Position numbers and translations under genes: made by a program
Notes under the pieces: model-generated
Seen by the model: only the letters and a program-made list of their open reading frames with translations
Databases searched by the model: none
What the model was told of the DNA's origin: nothing
From: Terrimonas ginsenosidimutans
Lineage (GTDB): Bacteria > Bacteroidota > Bacteroidia > Chitinophagales > Chitinophagaceae
Reading direction: 5' to 3'
DNA length: 64,000 nucleotides
Assembly (NCBI RefSeq): GCF_022012415.1
Contig: NZ_JAKLTR010000016.1
Span: 94,965 to 158,964, forward strand
In this document: piece after piece, positions 48,598 to 60,762 of the stretch
Layout of the letters: each line of letters starts with the position of its first letter
How positions within the stretch are numbered: the stretch's first letter is position 1

Positions 48598-48620
48598 CTC
48601 TGCCCCCGAAACGAGAACCT

Positions 48621-49529
48621 CTATTTACTCCTGGCAAATTTCTCCAGCTCTGTGTTGAATTTATCCATCTCTTCAAAGAAGAGTGCGTGGCCGCTGTTTT
48701 CGAATCTGACGATATAAGAGTTTTTGATGCCTTTGTTCAGTTCTTCTGCAAATGCAAAGGGAATCAGTTTGTCTTTGGTGCCCTGGAATATTGCAACGGG
48801 GATATTTATTTTAGAGAGTTCAGGACGCAGATCAAGATCGCGTAAGGCTGTGATGGATTGGGTGATCGCAAAGGGAGATGCTTCGAGGTTGATATTCTCC
48901 AGCCATTTTTCTACATTCTTTGAGATGCTTGTGCCCTGTGCAGGAAAATCTGCGCCGAATCCGGCGATAAGATCCTGCCTGTTGGTTGTTGTGGCTTTTA
49001 TTAAAGCCGCGGCGTCGGCCGGTGCTACACCATGGGGAGAACCTTCTCTTTTTATCCATGAAGGAGCTGCTGCTGCGAACAAAGCGAGTTTGCTGATATG
49101 CACGGAGTTGTATTTTGTGATGTAGTGAAGAACTACGGCGCCGCCCATTGAAAAGCCACCCAGCACAGCATCCTTTATCTTCAGCTTTTCAAGCACCACT
49201 TTGATGTCATCAGAAAAAACATCAAAGTCGTATTTGCCAAACGGTTTATCTGATTTTCCAAAACCGCGAAGGCTGATACCGATCACCCTGAATCCTTTTT
49301 GCGCGAAGTATTGGTATTGATATTCATACATAGCGTCGCTAAGCGGCCAGCCATGAATGAGCACGATCGGTTGACCATTGCCCAGGTCGGTAACGTGGAG
49401 TTTTACGTTTTTCTCCACTTCGATGTATTCTTCTCTTCCAGCTGATGCTGGTATTCTTTTCCCTTGTGCGTGAAGAGTCTGTGTGAAAAGAGAAACGAGG
49501 AAGATGAGTGATAAGATTGTCTTTTTCAT
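48621..49529 (-). CDS. Exported alpha/beta hydrolase
   Basis: 302 codons with signal peptide ending LHAQ (residue 22). The catalytic triad is readable: nucleophile Ser127 in GGFSMGG, Asp253 in FQGTKDKLIP and His281 in ENSGHALFFEE; the oxyanion motif is HGWPLSD at 59-65. This pattern is shared by non-haem chloroperoxidase/esterase-type hydrolases. It would act in the periplasm on small esters, substrate unknown. It ends 24 bases from palindrome E. 49530-50075 upstream has no supportable gene. Confidence 0.92.
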   Translation of the reverse strand: MKKTILSLIFLVSLFTQTLHAQGKRIPASAGREEYIEVEKNVKLHVTDLGNGQPIVLIHGWPLSDAMYEYQYQYFAQKGFRVIGISLRGFGKSDKPFGKYDFDVFSDDIKVVLEKLKIKDAVLGGFSMGGAVVLHYITKYNSVHISKLALFAAAAPSWIKREGSPHGVAPADAAALIKATTTNRQDLIAGFGADFPAQGTSISKNVEKWLENINLEASPFAITQSITALRDLDLRPELSKINIPVAIFQGTKDKLIPFAFAEELNKGIKNSYIVRFENSGHALFFEEMDKFNTELEKFARSK

Positions 49530-50072
49530 GTTGTTTGATTTTATCTGTGGTTATGTTGATTTGATAACACAAAATTGCAGCGAATTGGAGTGCCAGGGAA
49601 TGGACGTTGGTCGAAGAGTCTTGTACAATTTTCCCTGTTTGTTCTTACAGGCTCAACAGAAGGCCTGTTAAATGGATCGTTCTTCAGGTAAAACGAGCGG
49701 GTATTAATATTCACAAAGCGACAAAGCATCACTCGCTTCTTTGTTTTATATGGCGGCTGTAAATATTCTGAGCAGGTGATCTTTTTGCCATGATATCGAT
49801 TGCGATTAATTGTCTTCGATGAATTTTTCTTTACAGCAGCCGGCGCGGGAATTAAATCGCTGAAGTTTTATAAAGTGTTTATAGCCAACAGTTAATTGTT
49901 GAGTTTATCGAGAGTAAAAGAATTCTCTGAATCTTGCAATCGATTTCATTTTTAAGAAAAAAGATTACATTAGCATTATAACAAAGAATGCTGGCAGGGG
50001 TGAATTCAATTAAAAGCTGCCTCGTTCCAGCGTTCATCAGCGTTTGCGATTGCCGAAAAATATAACACTTGA

Positions 50073-52406
<2,334 letters not shown>

Positions 52407-53125
52407 ACAGGTAAATTTTTGTTCAATGCTCAAATGCGTGAAGGGTTGTTTGGGATCCCTACGCCAATCAATTTTACAGTTTGCTACCAACTGACTTCAT
52501 TGTCTTACGATCCTGCCAGTGATTAACATGTGTAATATAAATCCTGCCTGAACTTGCTTTACCTGAACCGGGAGAGGATTTGCAAATAGTTTTAAAGGTC
52601 ATCGTAGCGTTCAACCCACTGAAAGATAATTTATTAGGAAGCTTTTAGCCTTGCCCGCAGACTAAAATTCCTCCTACATGAATTAGTTAAATATTTCAAT
52701 CGTTTTCATAGGCTAAAATGAGCATAAAAAGCCCTTTTTTCCACAATTTTAATGCAATCGTTTGCAATTCCTGAAAACTACCTATATTAGCTATACGGGC
52801 GATGTATATTCTGAGGTACCTCCGACGCCTTATTTCTTCTCATTTATTTTTCGCAGAATATTTTTTAGGTGACCCTTCTGATCTAGTAGCACTGAATTAT
52901 TGAGGCAGACCATACTGCTGTATTTAGTACGTAAAACGATGTTGCTATGCCATTTTACAAAATGAAATGTTGCCCCGTTATGGGCACAGGTCCCCCTGTA
53001 TTTATTCCTCCTTATTTCATTAAGTCAGTTATTCCCATTTTGATTCGTCTTGAACAAATAGAATAGCCTGATATGATTTTGCTTTAGTAAACCTTTCCTT
53101 TTTAATACCTAAATCTTCTCTGCTT

Positions 53126-56100
53126 ATGTCCAGAAAAACGTTTCTGCACTTCAGGGTCTCGTGCTTATGCCTGTTGCTGCTGCTGAACACCAGCTTATTT
53201 GCACAGAATAAGGTCACCGGTAAGGTGATCAACCAGGCCGACAATCAGCCCATTGCCGGGGCTACGGTCCAACAAAAAGGCAATCCATCCAATTCAACGC
53301 AAACCGCGGAGGATGGAACATTTTCGATCACCATTCCTGCGGACGCAACACTTGTTGTGAGCACTATAGGATATACACCGCAGGACATTAGTGTAGGAGG
53401 ACGTGCTAACCTTACTGTCTCCCTGCAAACAAACATCGGATCATTGGATGAAGTGGTAGTGGTAGGTTATGGTACCCAGCGACGCACGCGTGTTACCGGC
53501 GCCATTTCTACTGTCTCCGGTAAAACCATCGGTGAACTGGCTGTTCCAAGTGTATCGGAGGCTTTACAAGGCCGTGTTGCCGGCGTGCAGGTAACTTCGA
53601 ATGGTAGTCCCGGCACTCCACCCATCGTTCGTATCAGGGGGATCAGTTCGATCAGCTTCGCATCCGATCCGCTTTATGTAGTGGACGGATTCCCCACGGG
53701 AGATCTCGCGGCTATTGATACAAGAGATATAGAGTCAGTGGATGTGTTGAAGGATGCTTCTGCCGCTGCCATCTATGGATCCCGTGCCACCAATGGTGTG
53801 ATCATCATCACCACTAAGAAAGGTAAATCAGATGGAAAGATCCAGGTGAGCCTCGACTCTTATTATGGGATACAAAGGATCACAGACAGGCTGGATCTGC
53901 TCAATACAGAGCAATTCATGCAGTATGCACTGGCCTACCGTGGCTCGCAGATCCCCCGTTTGACCGCGCCGATGATCAATGAACAAATATATACAGGCGC
54001 CAACCAGACTTATGGTCAGACAAATACCAACTGGCAGGATGCTTATTTCCAGAATGGAAATCTAACTCAGCATAATATCGGTGTGTCCGGTGGAAATGAT
54101 AAATCCCGCTTCTATACTTCGGCTGGTTTTATGGATCAGAACGGCACTACTCCTTCCGTAGGTTATCGCCGCTATAATTTCCGTGTTAATTCCGAACACC
54201 AGATCAGCCGCATGTTCACGTTTGGACAGAATTTATATGCTGCGTTTTCCGATCAGGCTTATGATGCCAATGAACAGGGCTCCCGTTCGAACCTGGTCAA
54301 TGTGATCCGTATAATGCCTCACATGCCTGTTTATGATCCCACAACTGTAGGCGGTTATCGCGGTGTGAACAGTGTACTGGATGGCGGTGATCCTACTAAC
54401 CCCGTCGAAGATGCTGCCTTAAAGAATCCGGCAAACCGCAAGACAGTTAAACTACTGGGTACTGCATTTCTGGATATCAAATTCACCAGCTGGCTGAAGT
54501 TCCGCTCTACATTCGGAGTGGATTATGCAAATGGCCTCGACTATCGTTTCCAGCCGATCTTTGATGATAAAGGTACCATTGCCGGTTCAAATGCCACGCA
54601 GGCTACTATCACGAACAATCGCGGTATTTCAACGGTGTTATTATATACTGAACAACTTTCTTTCGATAAAGTATTCGGTGATCATCATATCAACGCGATC
54701 GCTGTATATGAACAGCAAAGCCAAAGAGGCATTTCAGAAAATGCAAGAGGCAACCAGGCTTCCAACAATCTCCGCACGCTGAATAACGCGACCAACGTAT
54801 CGGTGACTTCTACTACCGGGGAGAATACACTGATGTCAATTCTCGGTCGGGTGAACTATGACTTCCAGGGGAAATACCTGGTGAGTGGTGCGATCCGCCG
54901 CGATGGTTTGTCGGTTTGGGCGCCTGGAAAAAAATGGGCAACCTTCCCTTCAGCATCGGTTGGCTGGAGAATAGACCAGGAAAACTTCATGAAGAATGTA
55001 AAACTGATCTCAGAGCTGAAGGTGAGAGCTGGTTATGGTATCACTGGTTTGAATGGTACCGTACTGGGCAATACACCGTGGCTCGTGAGTGTGAATGCCA
55101 ACAGTGCGGTATATCCATTTAATAATAATAATGGTAATGGTCCGGCTTCTTCTATACCCGGCCTTGGTAACAAGGAGCTGGAATGGGAGAAGACAAAACA
55201 GTTGAACATCGGGCTTGATCTCGGTATACTGAACAATAAAATCTCCCTGACGGCCGAATATTTTAAACGTAATACGGATAACCTTATCCTGGATGTGCCG
55301 CTGCCTCCTTCCTATGGGTTTATCAATACCACGGTAAGGCAGAACGTAGCCGGCATGCAAAACAGTGGTTTTGAGTTCCAGGTAACTTATGCGGAACGCC
55401 AGAAGGAATTCAAGTGGAATATTTCGGCGAACCTGACGGCTATCACAAATAAAGTAACCCGTCTGGCAGAAGGTGTATCAGGTATCGAACGTGGAGGGGA
55501 CGCTGATTTTGGAACCTACAATATCACGAATACGGTAGTAGGCCAGCCTATCCAGGCTTTCTATGGCTGGATGGTGCAAGGCATTTTCCAGTCTCAAACG
55601 CAGGTGAATGGTGCTGCGGCACAGGTGAACCCGAATGCATCACAAACGTATAATCCGGCGCTTCATACTTCGGCAGGCGACCTGCAGTTCGTAGATACGA
55701 ATAAGGACGGAGTGATCGATGTGAAAGACCGGGTATTCCTGGGAAGTTATCTGCCCAAGTTTACCTATGCATTGAATCTTGGAGCGAACTATCATGGATT
55801 TGATGCTTCGATCTTCTTCCAGGGAGTGCAGGGTAATAAGATCTTCAATGCCACTAGAGTGATCACTGAAGGCATGGTCCGTTTCTTCAATGCCGGTACT
55901 GCAGTGCTGAATGCATGGACACCTTCAAATACGGCAACAGATATCCCGAGAGCTGTATCAGGTGATCCCAATCAGAATGCACGGCCTTCTACGCGTTTCC
56001 TCGAGAATGGTTCTTACCTGCGCCTGAAGAATTTGTCGATCGGTTACCGGATCCCGGCCACCGCGTTGCAATCACTCACAAAGGGTACGGTTGGCAGCTT

Positions 56101-56275
56101 GCGTATTTACTTCTCCGGTCAGAACCTGCTGACGTTTACCAACTATTCCGGTTTTGATCCGGAGGTTGGGAACAGAACTCCGACGGGAAATAATGCTGCG
56201 CTGACAAATGGGATCGATTTCGCTGTGTATCCTCAACCCAAAACTTATCTCATTGGCCTGCAAGCCACTTTTTAA
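53126..56275 (+). CDS. SusC/RagA-type TonB-dependent outer-membrane transporter
   Basis: 1049 codons. Signal peptide to about residue 27 (LLNTSLFAQ), a carboxypeptidase-regulatory-like domain (VTGKVINQADNQPIAGATVQ) to about 100, then the conserved DEVVVVGYGTQ TonB-box/plug start, plug (VRIRGISSISFASDPLYVVDG, then KDASAAAIYGSRATNGVI), and a C-terminal 22-strand barrel ending LIGLQATF. Imports glycans or other large nutrients with the lipoprotein SusD, using TonB energy. It precedes susD by 29 bases. No adjacent sigma/anti-sigma or hybrid two-component regulator is present, so control must be from elsewhere. With the CE1 esterases upstream, an esterified plant glycan is a plausible cargo. Confidence 0.97.
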   Translation: MSRKTFLHFRVSCLCLLLLLNTSLFAQNKVTGKVINQADNQPIAGATVQQKGNPSNSTQTAEDGTFSITIPADATLVVSTIGYTPQDISVGGRANLTVSLQTNIGSLDEVVVVGYGTQRRTRVTGAISTVSGKTIGELAVPSVSEALQGRVAGVQVTSNGSPGTPPIVRIRGISSISFASDPLYVVDGFPTGDLAAIDTRDIESVDVLKDASAAAIYGSRATNGVIIITTKKGKSDGKIQVSLDSYYGIQRITDRLDLLNTEQFMQYALAYRGSQIPRLTAPMINEQIYTGANQTYGQTNTNWQDAYFQNGNLTQHNIGVSGGNDKSRFYTSAGFMDQNGTTPSVGYRRYNFRVNSEHQISRMFTFGQNLYAAFSDQAYDANEQGSRSNLVNVIRIMPHMPVYDPTTVGGYRGVNSVLDGGDPTNPVEDAALKNPANRKTVKLLGTAFLDIKFTSWLKFRSTFGVDYANGLDYRFQPIFDDKGTIAGSNATQATITNNRGISTVLLYTEQLSFDKVFGDHHINAIAVYEQQSQRGISENARGNQASNNLRTLNNATNVSVTSTTGENTLMSILGRVNYDFQGKYLVSGAIRRDGLSVWAPGKKWATFPSASVGWRIDQENFMKNVKLISELKVRAGYGITGLNGTVLGNTPWLVSVNANSAVYPFNNNNGNGPASSIPGLGNKELEWEKTKQLNIGLDLGILNNKISLTAEYFKRNTDNLILDVPLPPSYGFINTTVRQNVAGMQNSGFEFQVTYAERQKEFKWNISANLTAITNKVTRLAEGVSGIERGGDADFGTYNITNTVVGQPIQAFYGWMVQGIFQSQTQVNGAAAQVNPNASQTYNPALHTSAGDLQFVDTNKDGVIDVKDRVFLGSYLPKFTYALNLGANYHGFDASIFFQGVQGNKIFNATRVITEGMVRFFNAGTAVLNAWTPSNTATDIPRAVSGDPNQNARPSTRFLENGSYLRLKNLSIGYRIPATALQSLTKGTVGSLRIYFSGQNLLTFTNYSGFDPEVGNRTPTGNNAALTNGIDFAVYPQPKTYLIGLQATF

Positions 56276-56304
56276 TAAGAGTGTTTTGCATTAAAACTAT
56301 TTAT

Positions 56305-57837
56305 ATGAATAACAACATCATTAAATTCATCGCAATGAGTTTCGCGGGGGCGACACTGATCGTTTCCTGCAGTAAGAACCTTGACACTACTGATGAAAAT
56401 AACCCGACGCAGGAAAGCTATTTCAAAACTGCCAGTGAATTGCAGAATGGAGTGAATGCGATCTATTCCTCCCTTCGTTCCGCCAACCTTGTAGGACGCG
56501 AATGGTTTTTCATTCATGATATGCGTGGCGGAGAAACCTGGACAGGCGGTTCGCAATTGGAGCCACCTAGAGCAGAACTGTTGAAACAGGCTTCCCCGGC
56601 CGCTACGAATGCTGTCATGACCAGTGTGTGGACCGGCAGCTATCACATGATCAACAGGGCAAACGTGATCCTCAGCAAAGCTGCTGAAGTAACGGACAAT
56701 ACTGCGCTCAGAGATCGTTTGGTCGGCGAAGCGAAATTTCTTCGCGCCTGGGCTTACAATGAATTGGTGTCCATGTGGGGTGATGTGCCGCTGTATCGTG
56801 AACCAGTCGCCGGCGTATCGGATTTCAAAGCAAAATCACCAGCTGCTGAGGTATATGCTTCTATCATAACCGACCTGAAAGAGGCTGTGGCAGCACTGCC
56901 GTTGAGTTACGGTGGTGGTGACCTGGGCAGGGCAACGAAGGGTGCCGCCAATACACTGTTGGGAAGAGTACTGATGCAGAGCAATGATTATGCTGGCGCG
57001 AAGACCGCCCTTTTGCAGGTGTATAATTCAGGACAATACAGCCTCGTTTCGAATTATGCTGAAAATTTCACCGGTGATGTAAAAGATGGAAGTGCCGTGC
57101 TTACACTCGGAAATGAATTCAATGCTGAATCGATCTTCGAAGTGGCGTTTGTAGACAGGGGCGACGATGACTTCAACTGGGCTTATATCGGGGAAGGCGC
57201 CACTGCCGCCACAACAACCGTAAGAAACCAGGAGTATGGTCCGGTTTGGGGTAATGTGATCCCTTCCGATGCGCTGCTCAATGAATTTGAACCGAATGAT
57301 CCACGGTATAAGTTCACTTTCTGGGAGATAGGAGATAAGATGCTGACCAAAGGCGGCACAGTACCAGGTGTCACCATCACGCCTGCCGACCTGAACGTGG
57401 ATGCAAGCATCCGCAATGGTGTGTCTATGAAAAGGATCTTCAAAAAGTATTCGATCCTTGACTGGAGAAATCCATCCTACCACCCGGGTGGTGTTAATCA
57501 GCGTTTGATGCGCTATGCTGATGTATTGCTGATGCTCGCTGAATGTGAGGCAGAAGTGGGAACACCCGGCCAGGCGGCGATCTATATCAACATGGTGAGG
57601 GCAAGACCAAGTGTGAGCATGCCCGGTGTAGTGTTGGGTTCAAAACAACAGGCTCTTGCAGCTGTAATGCATGAGCGTTTAGTGGAGCTGTCCGGTGAAG
57701 AGGTGAATAATATTGACATTCTCCGTTGGAGAGCGAAGAATTATTATCCATCGATCAGACCTGATCCGAAAGCAGGACAGGTGAACCTGTTCCCGATCCC
57801 GTTTGCGGAAACATCAACTAATCCGAAGATCCAGTAG
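56305..57837 (+). CDS. SusD/RagB-type nutrient-binding lipoprotein
   Basis: 510 codons from ATG 56305 (MNNNIIKFIAM); the open frame upstream to 56281 is not needed. Lipobox LIVSC gives acylated Cys22, so it is anchored to the outer membrane, facing out, and closes SusC like a lid. N-terminal helices (NPTQESYFKTASELQNGVNA), TPR-like core and the SusD C-terminal region with VNQRLMRYADVLLMLAECE and MHERLVELSGEE are all present. Length is typical. It is followed by a good terminator. Confidence 0.96.
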   Translation: MNNNIIKFIAMSFAGATLIVSCSKNLDTTDENNPTQESYFKTASELQNGVNAIYSSLRSANLVGREWFFIHDMRGGETWTGGSQLEPPRAELLKQASPAATNAVMTSVWTGSYHMINRANVILSKAAEVTDNTALRDRLVGEAKFLRAWAYNELVSMWGDVPLYREPVAGVSDFKAKSPAAEVYASIITDLKEAVAALPLSYGGGDLGRATKGAANTLLGRVLMQSNDYAGAKTALLQVYNSGQYSLVSNYAENFTGDVKDGSAVLTLGNEFNAESIFEVAFVDRGDDDFNWAYIGEGATAATTTVRNQEYGPVWGNVIPSDALLNEFEPNDPRYKFTFWEIGDKMLTKGGTVPGVTITPADLNVDASIRNGVSMKRIFKKYSILDWRNPSYHPGGVNQRLMRYADVLLMLAECEAEVGTPGQAAIYINMVRARPSVSMPGVVLGSKQQALAAVMHERLVELSGEEVNNIDILRWRAKNYYPSIRPDPKAGQVNLFPIPFAETSTNPKIQ

Positions 57838-57857
57838 ACAAGTTGTTTTCTTATTGC

Positions 57858-57895
57858 AAGGCCATTATATGCTACAAGCATGTAATGGCCTTTTT
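57858..57895 (+). terminator. Terminator of the susCD unit
   Basis: AAGGCCATTA-ATGC pairs with GCAT-TAATGGCCTT around TACAA, followed by TTTTTATTTT. It starts 21 bases after the susD stop. Confidence 0.88.
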
Positions 57896-58002
57896 ATTTT
57901 CATTTCCCTTTTTTTCATTCTGCGGGTGATGAAAGATGTTTTTTATTTTCTTCCGTGCTATATTTAATGATATAGTTTTGCATATCTCAAGCATGAAAGA
58001 TT

Positions 58003-58581
58003 ATGTACGAAGCCCTTTTTGATTATATTACCCGCTACAGTGGTCAAACGCTTACGGAAAAAGACCAGGAGATCATCCGTGGCGCAATGGAGCCAAAGAA
58101 GCTGCGGAAAAAACAGTATTTCCTTGAAGAAGGCAAGGTTTGCAAGTACACCGGTTTTATTTTAAAAGGAGCGATGCGTCAGTTCAGCGTTGATGACAAC
58201 GGCACTGAGCATATACTGCAGTTAACCATCGAAAACTGGTGGGTGGTAGACCGGCAAAGTTTTATGAATCAAACACCTTCCCGGTATTTTATAGAGGCCT
58301 GGGAAGACACTGAATTATTACTGCTGCCAAGGCCGCAGCTGGATACAATTTTAGCCATTCCCGCCATCAACGCGATGTTCTGGCAAATGAGCGAGAATAA
58401 TCATATCGCATCGCAAAAACGTCTGGACGATACGATCAGCCTGAATGCTGTCAGCCGGTTTGAGAACTTCCAAAAACAGTATCCGGAGATAATGCAGCGT
58501 TTCCCTTTACACCAGATAGCTTCTTACCTGGGAATTGCCAGGGAGACGCTAAGCAGGATAAGGAGACCGGATGCGCATTGA
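58003..58581 (+). CDS. Crp/Fnr-family regulator
   Basis: 192 codons. The N-terminal cNMP-binding-like beta roll (KKQYFLEEGKVCKYTGFILK, then GAMRQFSVDDNGTEHILQL) and a C-terminal winged helix (PLHQIASYLGIARETLSRIR) are clear. The cyclic-nucleotide phosphate-binding RxS motif is not preserved, so it may not bind cAMP. Bacteroidota have many such single-domain regulators near isochorismatase or oxidoreductase genes; here it lies upstream of the isochorismatase/pirin pair, separated by palindrome G, and may control it. Confidence 0.9.
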   Translation: MYEALFDYITRYSGQTLTEKDQEIIRGAMEPKKLRKKQYFLEEGKVCKYTGFILKGAMRQFSVDDNGTEHILQLTIENWWVVDRQSFMNQTPSRYFIEAWEDTELLLLPRPQLDTILAIPAINAMFWQMSENNHIASQKRLDDTISLNAVSRFENFQKQYPEIMQRFPLHQIASYLGIARETLSRIRRPDAH

Positions 58582-58606
58582 GTTGCTCTTCGATCCATTC
58601 ATACAG

Positions 58607-58810
58607 CTAATCGTTACCCAAATTTTCAGGCTTGCGTAGGTTCCCGCAGATTTCGCAGACAAATCTCTGTCAACAGCGAATTATCCGCGTGTTCCGCGTA
58701 TTCGAATAAAGAAATATTCATTGGCAAAATGATATTCGAATCATAGTAAGCGCCAAATCTGCGAAATATGCGGGAACCTTACGCCCTTTATAAATTCGGA
58801 TAACGATTAG
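58607..58810. repeat. Palindromic element G with 19-bp terminal inverted repeats
   Basis: Outer repeats 58607-58625 (CTAATCGTTACCCAAATTT) and 58792-58810 are reverse complements with two mismatches. Inside, GCGTAGGTTCCCGCAGATTT near 58632 pairs with the region ending 58783, and the middle contains two ATTCGAAT palindromes. Arms again contain CGCAGATTT-type 9-base units. It occupies the gap between the Crp-type gene and the isochorismatase. Confidence 0.8.
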
Positions 58811-58937
58811 ATCCATACAAGAAGGCTTGCTGTGACTTTTGTCACGAACCGATTGTGACAAAGGTCATCGTCTTACCCTTCATCGCAGAAGTAGTTTTGT
58901 TCTGTAATCAACAATTACTCAACAAAAACTATAAAAG

Positions 58938-59534
58938 ATGAAAAAGTTCGCAATTAACAACACCGTTATTTTATTGATCGATCACCAGGAAGGAACGCTC
59001 AATTTTTCCGCTAACCGTCCGCATGAAGTGATCATTTCCAGAGCGCGTGCGCTCGCAAGAATTGCCAAAGATCTTGATATTCCCGTTGTGCTCACAACAA
59101 GCCAGGAGGATATGGTGCAAGGCCCGCTGATCAAAGATCTCCAGGAGATACTGCCTGAACAATTTGCAAGCAGGGTGAAACGAGCCGGCATTACCAACGC
59201 CTGGACAGATCCTGCGTTCCGCGAAGCGGTATTAAAAGCAGCTGATGGAAGAAAGAACGTGATCATGGCGGGCTTAACCAATGATGTATGTATCGTTTGG
59301 CCAGCTATCTCCATGCAGGAAGAAGGCTTCGACGTACAGGTGGTTATTGATGGAGGTGGTTCTCCCACCCAAATCGCGGAAGATGTAGCACGTGATACCT
59401 GGGAATCACAGGGTGTAAGAACCACAACGATCAATCAGTTCGTATCAGAGCTTGTGCATAGCTGGGCAACTCCGGAGGGAGAGAAAGTAAAACCTATTCT
59501 GGCGGAAGAGATCTTTTCCCTGCTGTTCAAATAA
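58938..59534 (+). CDS. Isochorismatase-family hydrolase
   Basis: 198 codons from ATG 58938. Cysteine hydrolase fold: Asp15 in LLIDHQEG, a lysine near residue 81 (SRVKRAGITNAW) and nucleophile Cys118 in GLTNDVCIVWPA make the Asp-Lys-Cys triad. These proteins cleave isochorismate, nicotinamide or other amides; YcaC-like members are close to this one (the TNDVCIVWPA motif, about 200 residues). A plausible promoter region lies in 58811-58937. The pirin-like gene follows 59 bases later and is probably co-transcribed. Confidence 0.92.
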   Translation: MKKFAINNTVILLIDHQEGTLNFSANRPHEVIISRARALARIAKDLDIPVVLTTSQEDMVQGPLIKDLQEILPEQFASRVKRAGITNAWTDPAFREAVLKAADGRKNVIMAGLTNDVCIVWPAISMQEEGFDVQVVIDGGGSPTQIAEDVARDTWESQGVRTTTINQFVSELVHSWATPEGEKVKPILAEEIFSLLFK

Positions 59535-59593
59535 ACTTCCTGTGCCGTGCCGCTGGCAGGCACGGCATAATCAATCTATTTAATTCATCAATC

Positions 59594-60331
59594 ATGTTAC
59601 AGAAAATTTCCAACAGCGCATTCAAAGGGCACGGACCGATCCAGGTGTTATATCCCGGACTGAGTATGGCTGATAACGATTCAGGAATTGGAAGCATTGG
59701 CCGTATTGATCATGCACACTTCGAAGGCAAATTTCATATCGCCATGCACCCGCATATCAATGATGAGATCTTATCCTATTTCAGGACAGGTAAAGTACGT
59801 CACCTGGATTCAGAAGGCTTTAGTGAAACCATCGGCGGTAAACGCCTGATGCTGATGAAGGCTGGCCGCCGGTTCTATCATGAAGAAGATATCGACGGAG
59901 AAGCGGAGGCTCAGGAAGGTCTGCAAATTTTTATCCGGCCTGGCGAAAAAGATCTCGAACCAAAGGTCTTATTCGAAGACCTGGATGAACTCTACAGCGA
60001 GAATGAATGGCGGCTGCTTGCGTCGCCGGAACCTGCCAGTGAATTGCAATTCAGCAGCAAAACATGGATCTATGATATCAAATTGCATAAAGAGGTTGTT
60101 GTTCCGCTGCCGTCACTGCCGGCAAAGGATCTCACGGGGTTGTTATACGTATTCAATGGAAGTGTGTTGGTAAATCAAACGGTCGGACTGAATAAGAAAG
60201 AAGCAATTATTTTCCGGCAAGAAGAGCTTTCCATCCACGGCGATACTGACACGGAACTGGTGCTATTCCTGACTGACGAAACTGCTTCGATCTTCAAACG
60301 GGGAATGTATAGTGGCAACCAGGTACATTGA
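59594..60331 (+). CDS. Pirin-like bicupin, co-transcribed with isochorismatase
   Basis: 245 codons. The first cupin has HIAMHPHINDEILSYFRTGK and VRHLDSEGFSETIGG, corresponding to the pirin HPHxGxE site with Asp/Glu ligands; the second (KEVVVPLPSLPAKDLTGLLY) is more diverged and lacks the metal ligands. Much shorter than the pirin at 41299. Pirin-like genes next to isochorismatase-like genes are common in Bacteroidota and proteobacteria; the chemistry is unknown. No signal peptide. Confidence 0.85.
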   Translation: MLQKISNSAFKGHGPIQVLYPGLSMADNDSGIGSIGRIDHAHFEGKFHIAMHPHINDEILSYFRTGKVRHLDSEGFSETIGGKRLMLMKAGRRFYHEEDIDGEAEAQEGLQIFIRPGEKDLEPKVLFEDLDELYSENEWRLLASPEPASELQFSSKTWIYDIKLHKEVVVPLPSLPAKDLTGLLYVFNGSVLVNQTVGLNKKEAIIFRQEELSIHGDTDTELVLFLTDETASIFKRGMYSGNQVH

Positions 60332-60351
60332 CTAAAAACGGATCCTGCGAA

Positions 60352-60519
60352 TCATCTCAGGAAACAAAAATACAGGGCGGCCCAAATACCCAATATGAAT
60401 ATGCCCGGCATTACTTCTGAATGCCACTTTTCGCGGAAGTTCTTTCTAATAAAAATGAGAAATAAAACATAACCCAAAAAAGCTATGGTAAGACCGATCG
60501 TAATAAACGGGAATAGCAT
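60352..60519 (-). CDS. Small two-TM membrane protein (55 residues)
   Basis: ATG 60519 to TGA 60352. Two hydrophobic segments (LFPFITIGLTIAFLGYVLF and MPGIFILGIWAALYFCFL) are joined by a short basic loop (IRKNFREKWHSE). The hydrophobic-basic-hydrophobic layout in an otherwise empty gap makes it a credible small membrane protein. It is convergent with the pirin-like gene, with 20 bases between stops. Function unknown. Confidence 0.6.
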   Translation of the reverse strand: MLFPFITIGLTIAFLGYVLFLIFIRKNFREKWHSEVMPGIFILGIWAALYFCFLR

Positions 60520-60708
60520 GTTGTATTAGTTTTAGAGATGATCAAGATAGTATTTTTTAAGACCTGACCGCCATGTTCTGCAAAATATCGGATCCGACCG
60601 CGGTATCATAAGCGATAAAAAATAACAATCATATCCTTTACTGCAACTAAGCTTAAATCTTCCCGCCTCACAGGTTTTTTGGATGGTTACAGGACCAGTT
60701 AAAAAAAA

Positions 60709-60745
60709 GCGACGGATCAGCCTTATAAAAATGCTGATTCGTCGC
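60709..60745 (-). terminator. Terminator of the DUF2383 gene
   Basis: GCGACGGATCAGC pairs with GCTGATTCGTCGC (one wobble) around an 11-base loop, followed on the minus strand by eight T. It lies 18 bases after the stop at 60763. Confidence 0.9.
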
Positions 60746-60762
60746 CCTCTATTACCGTAAGG

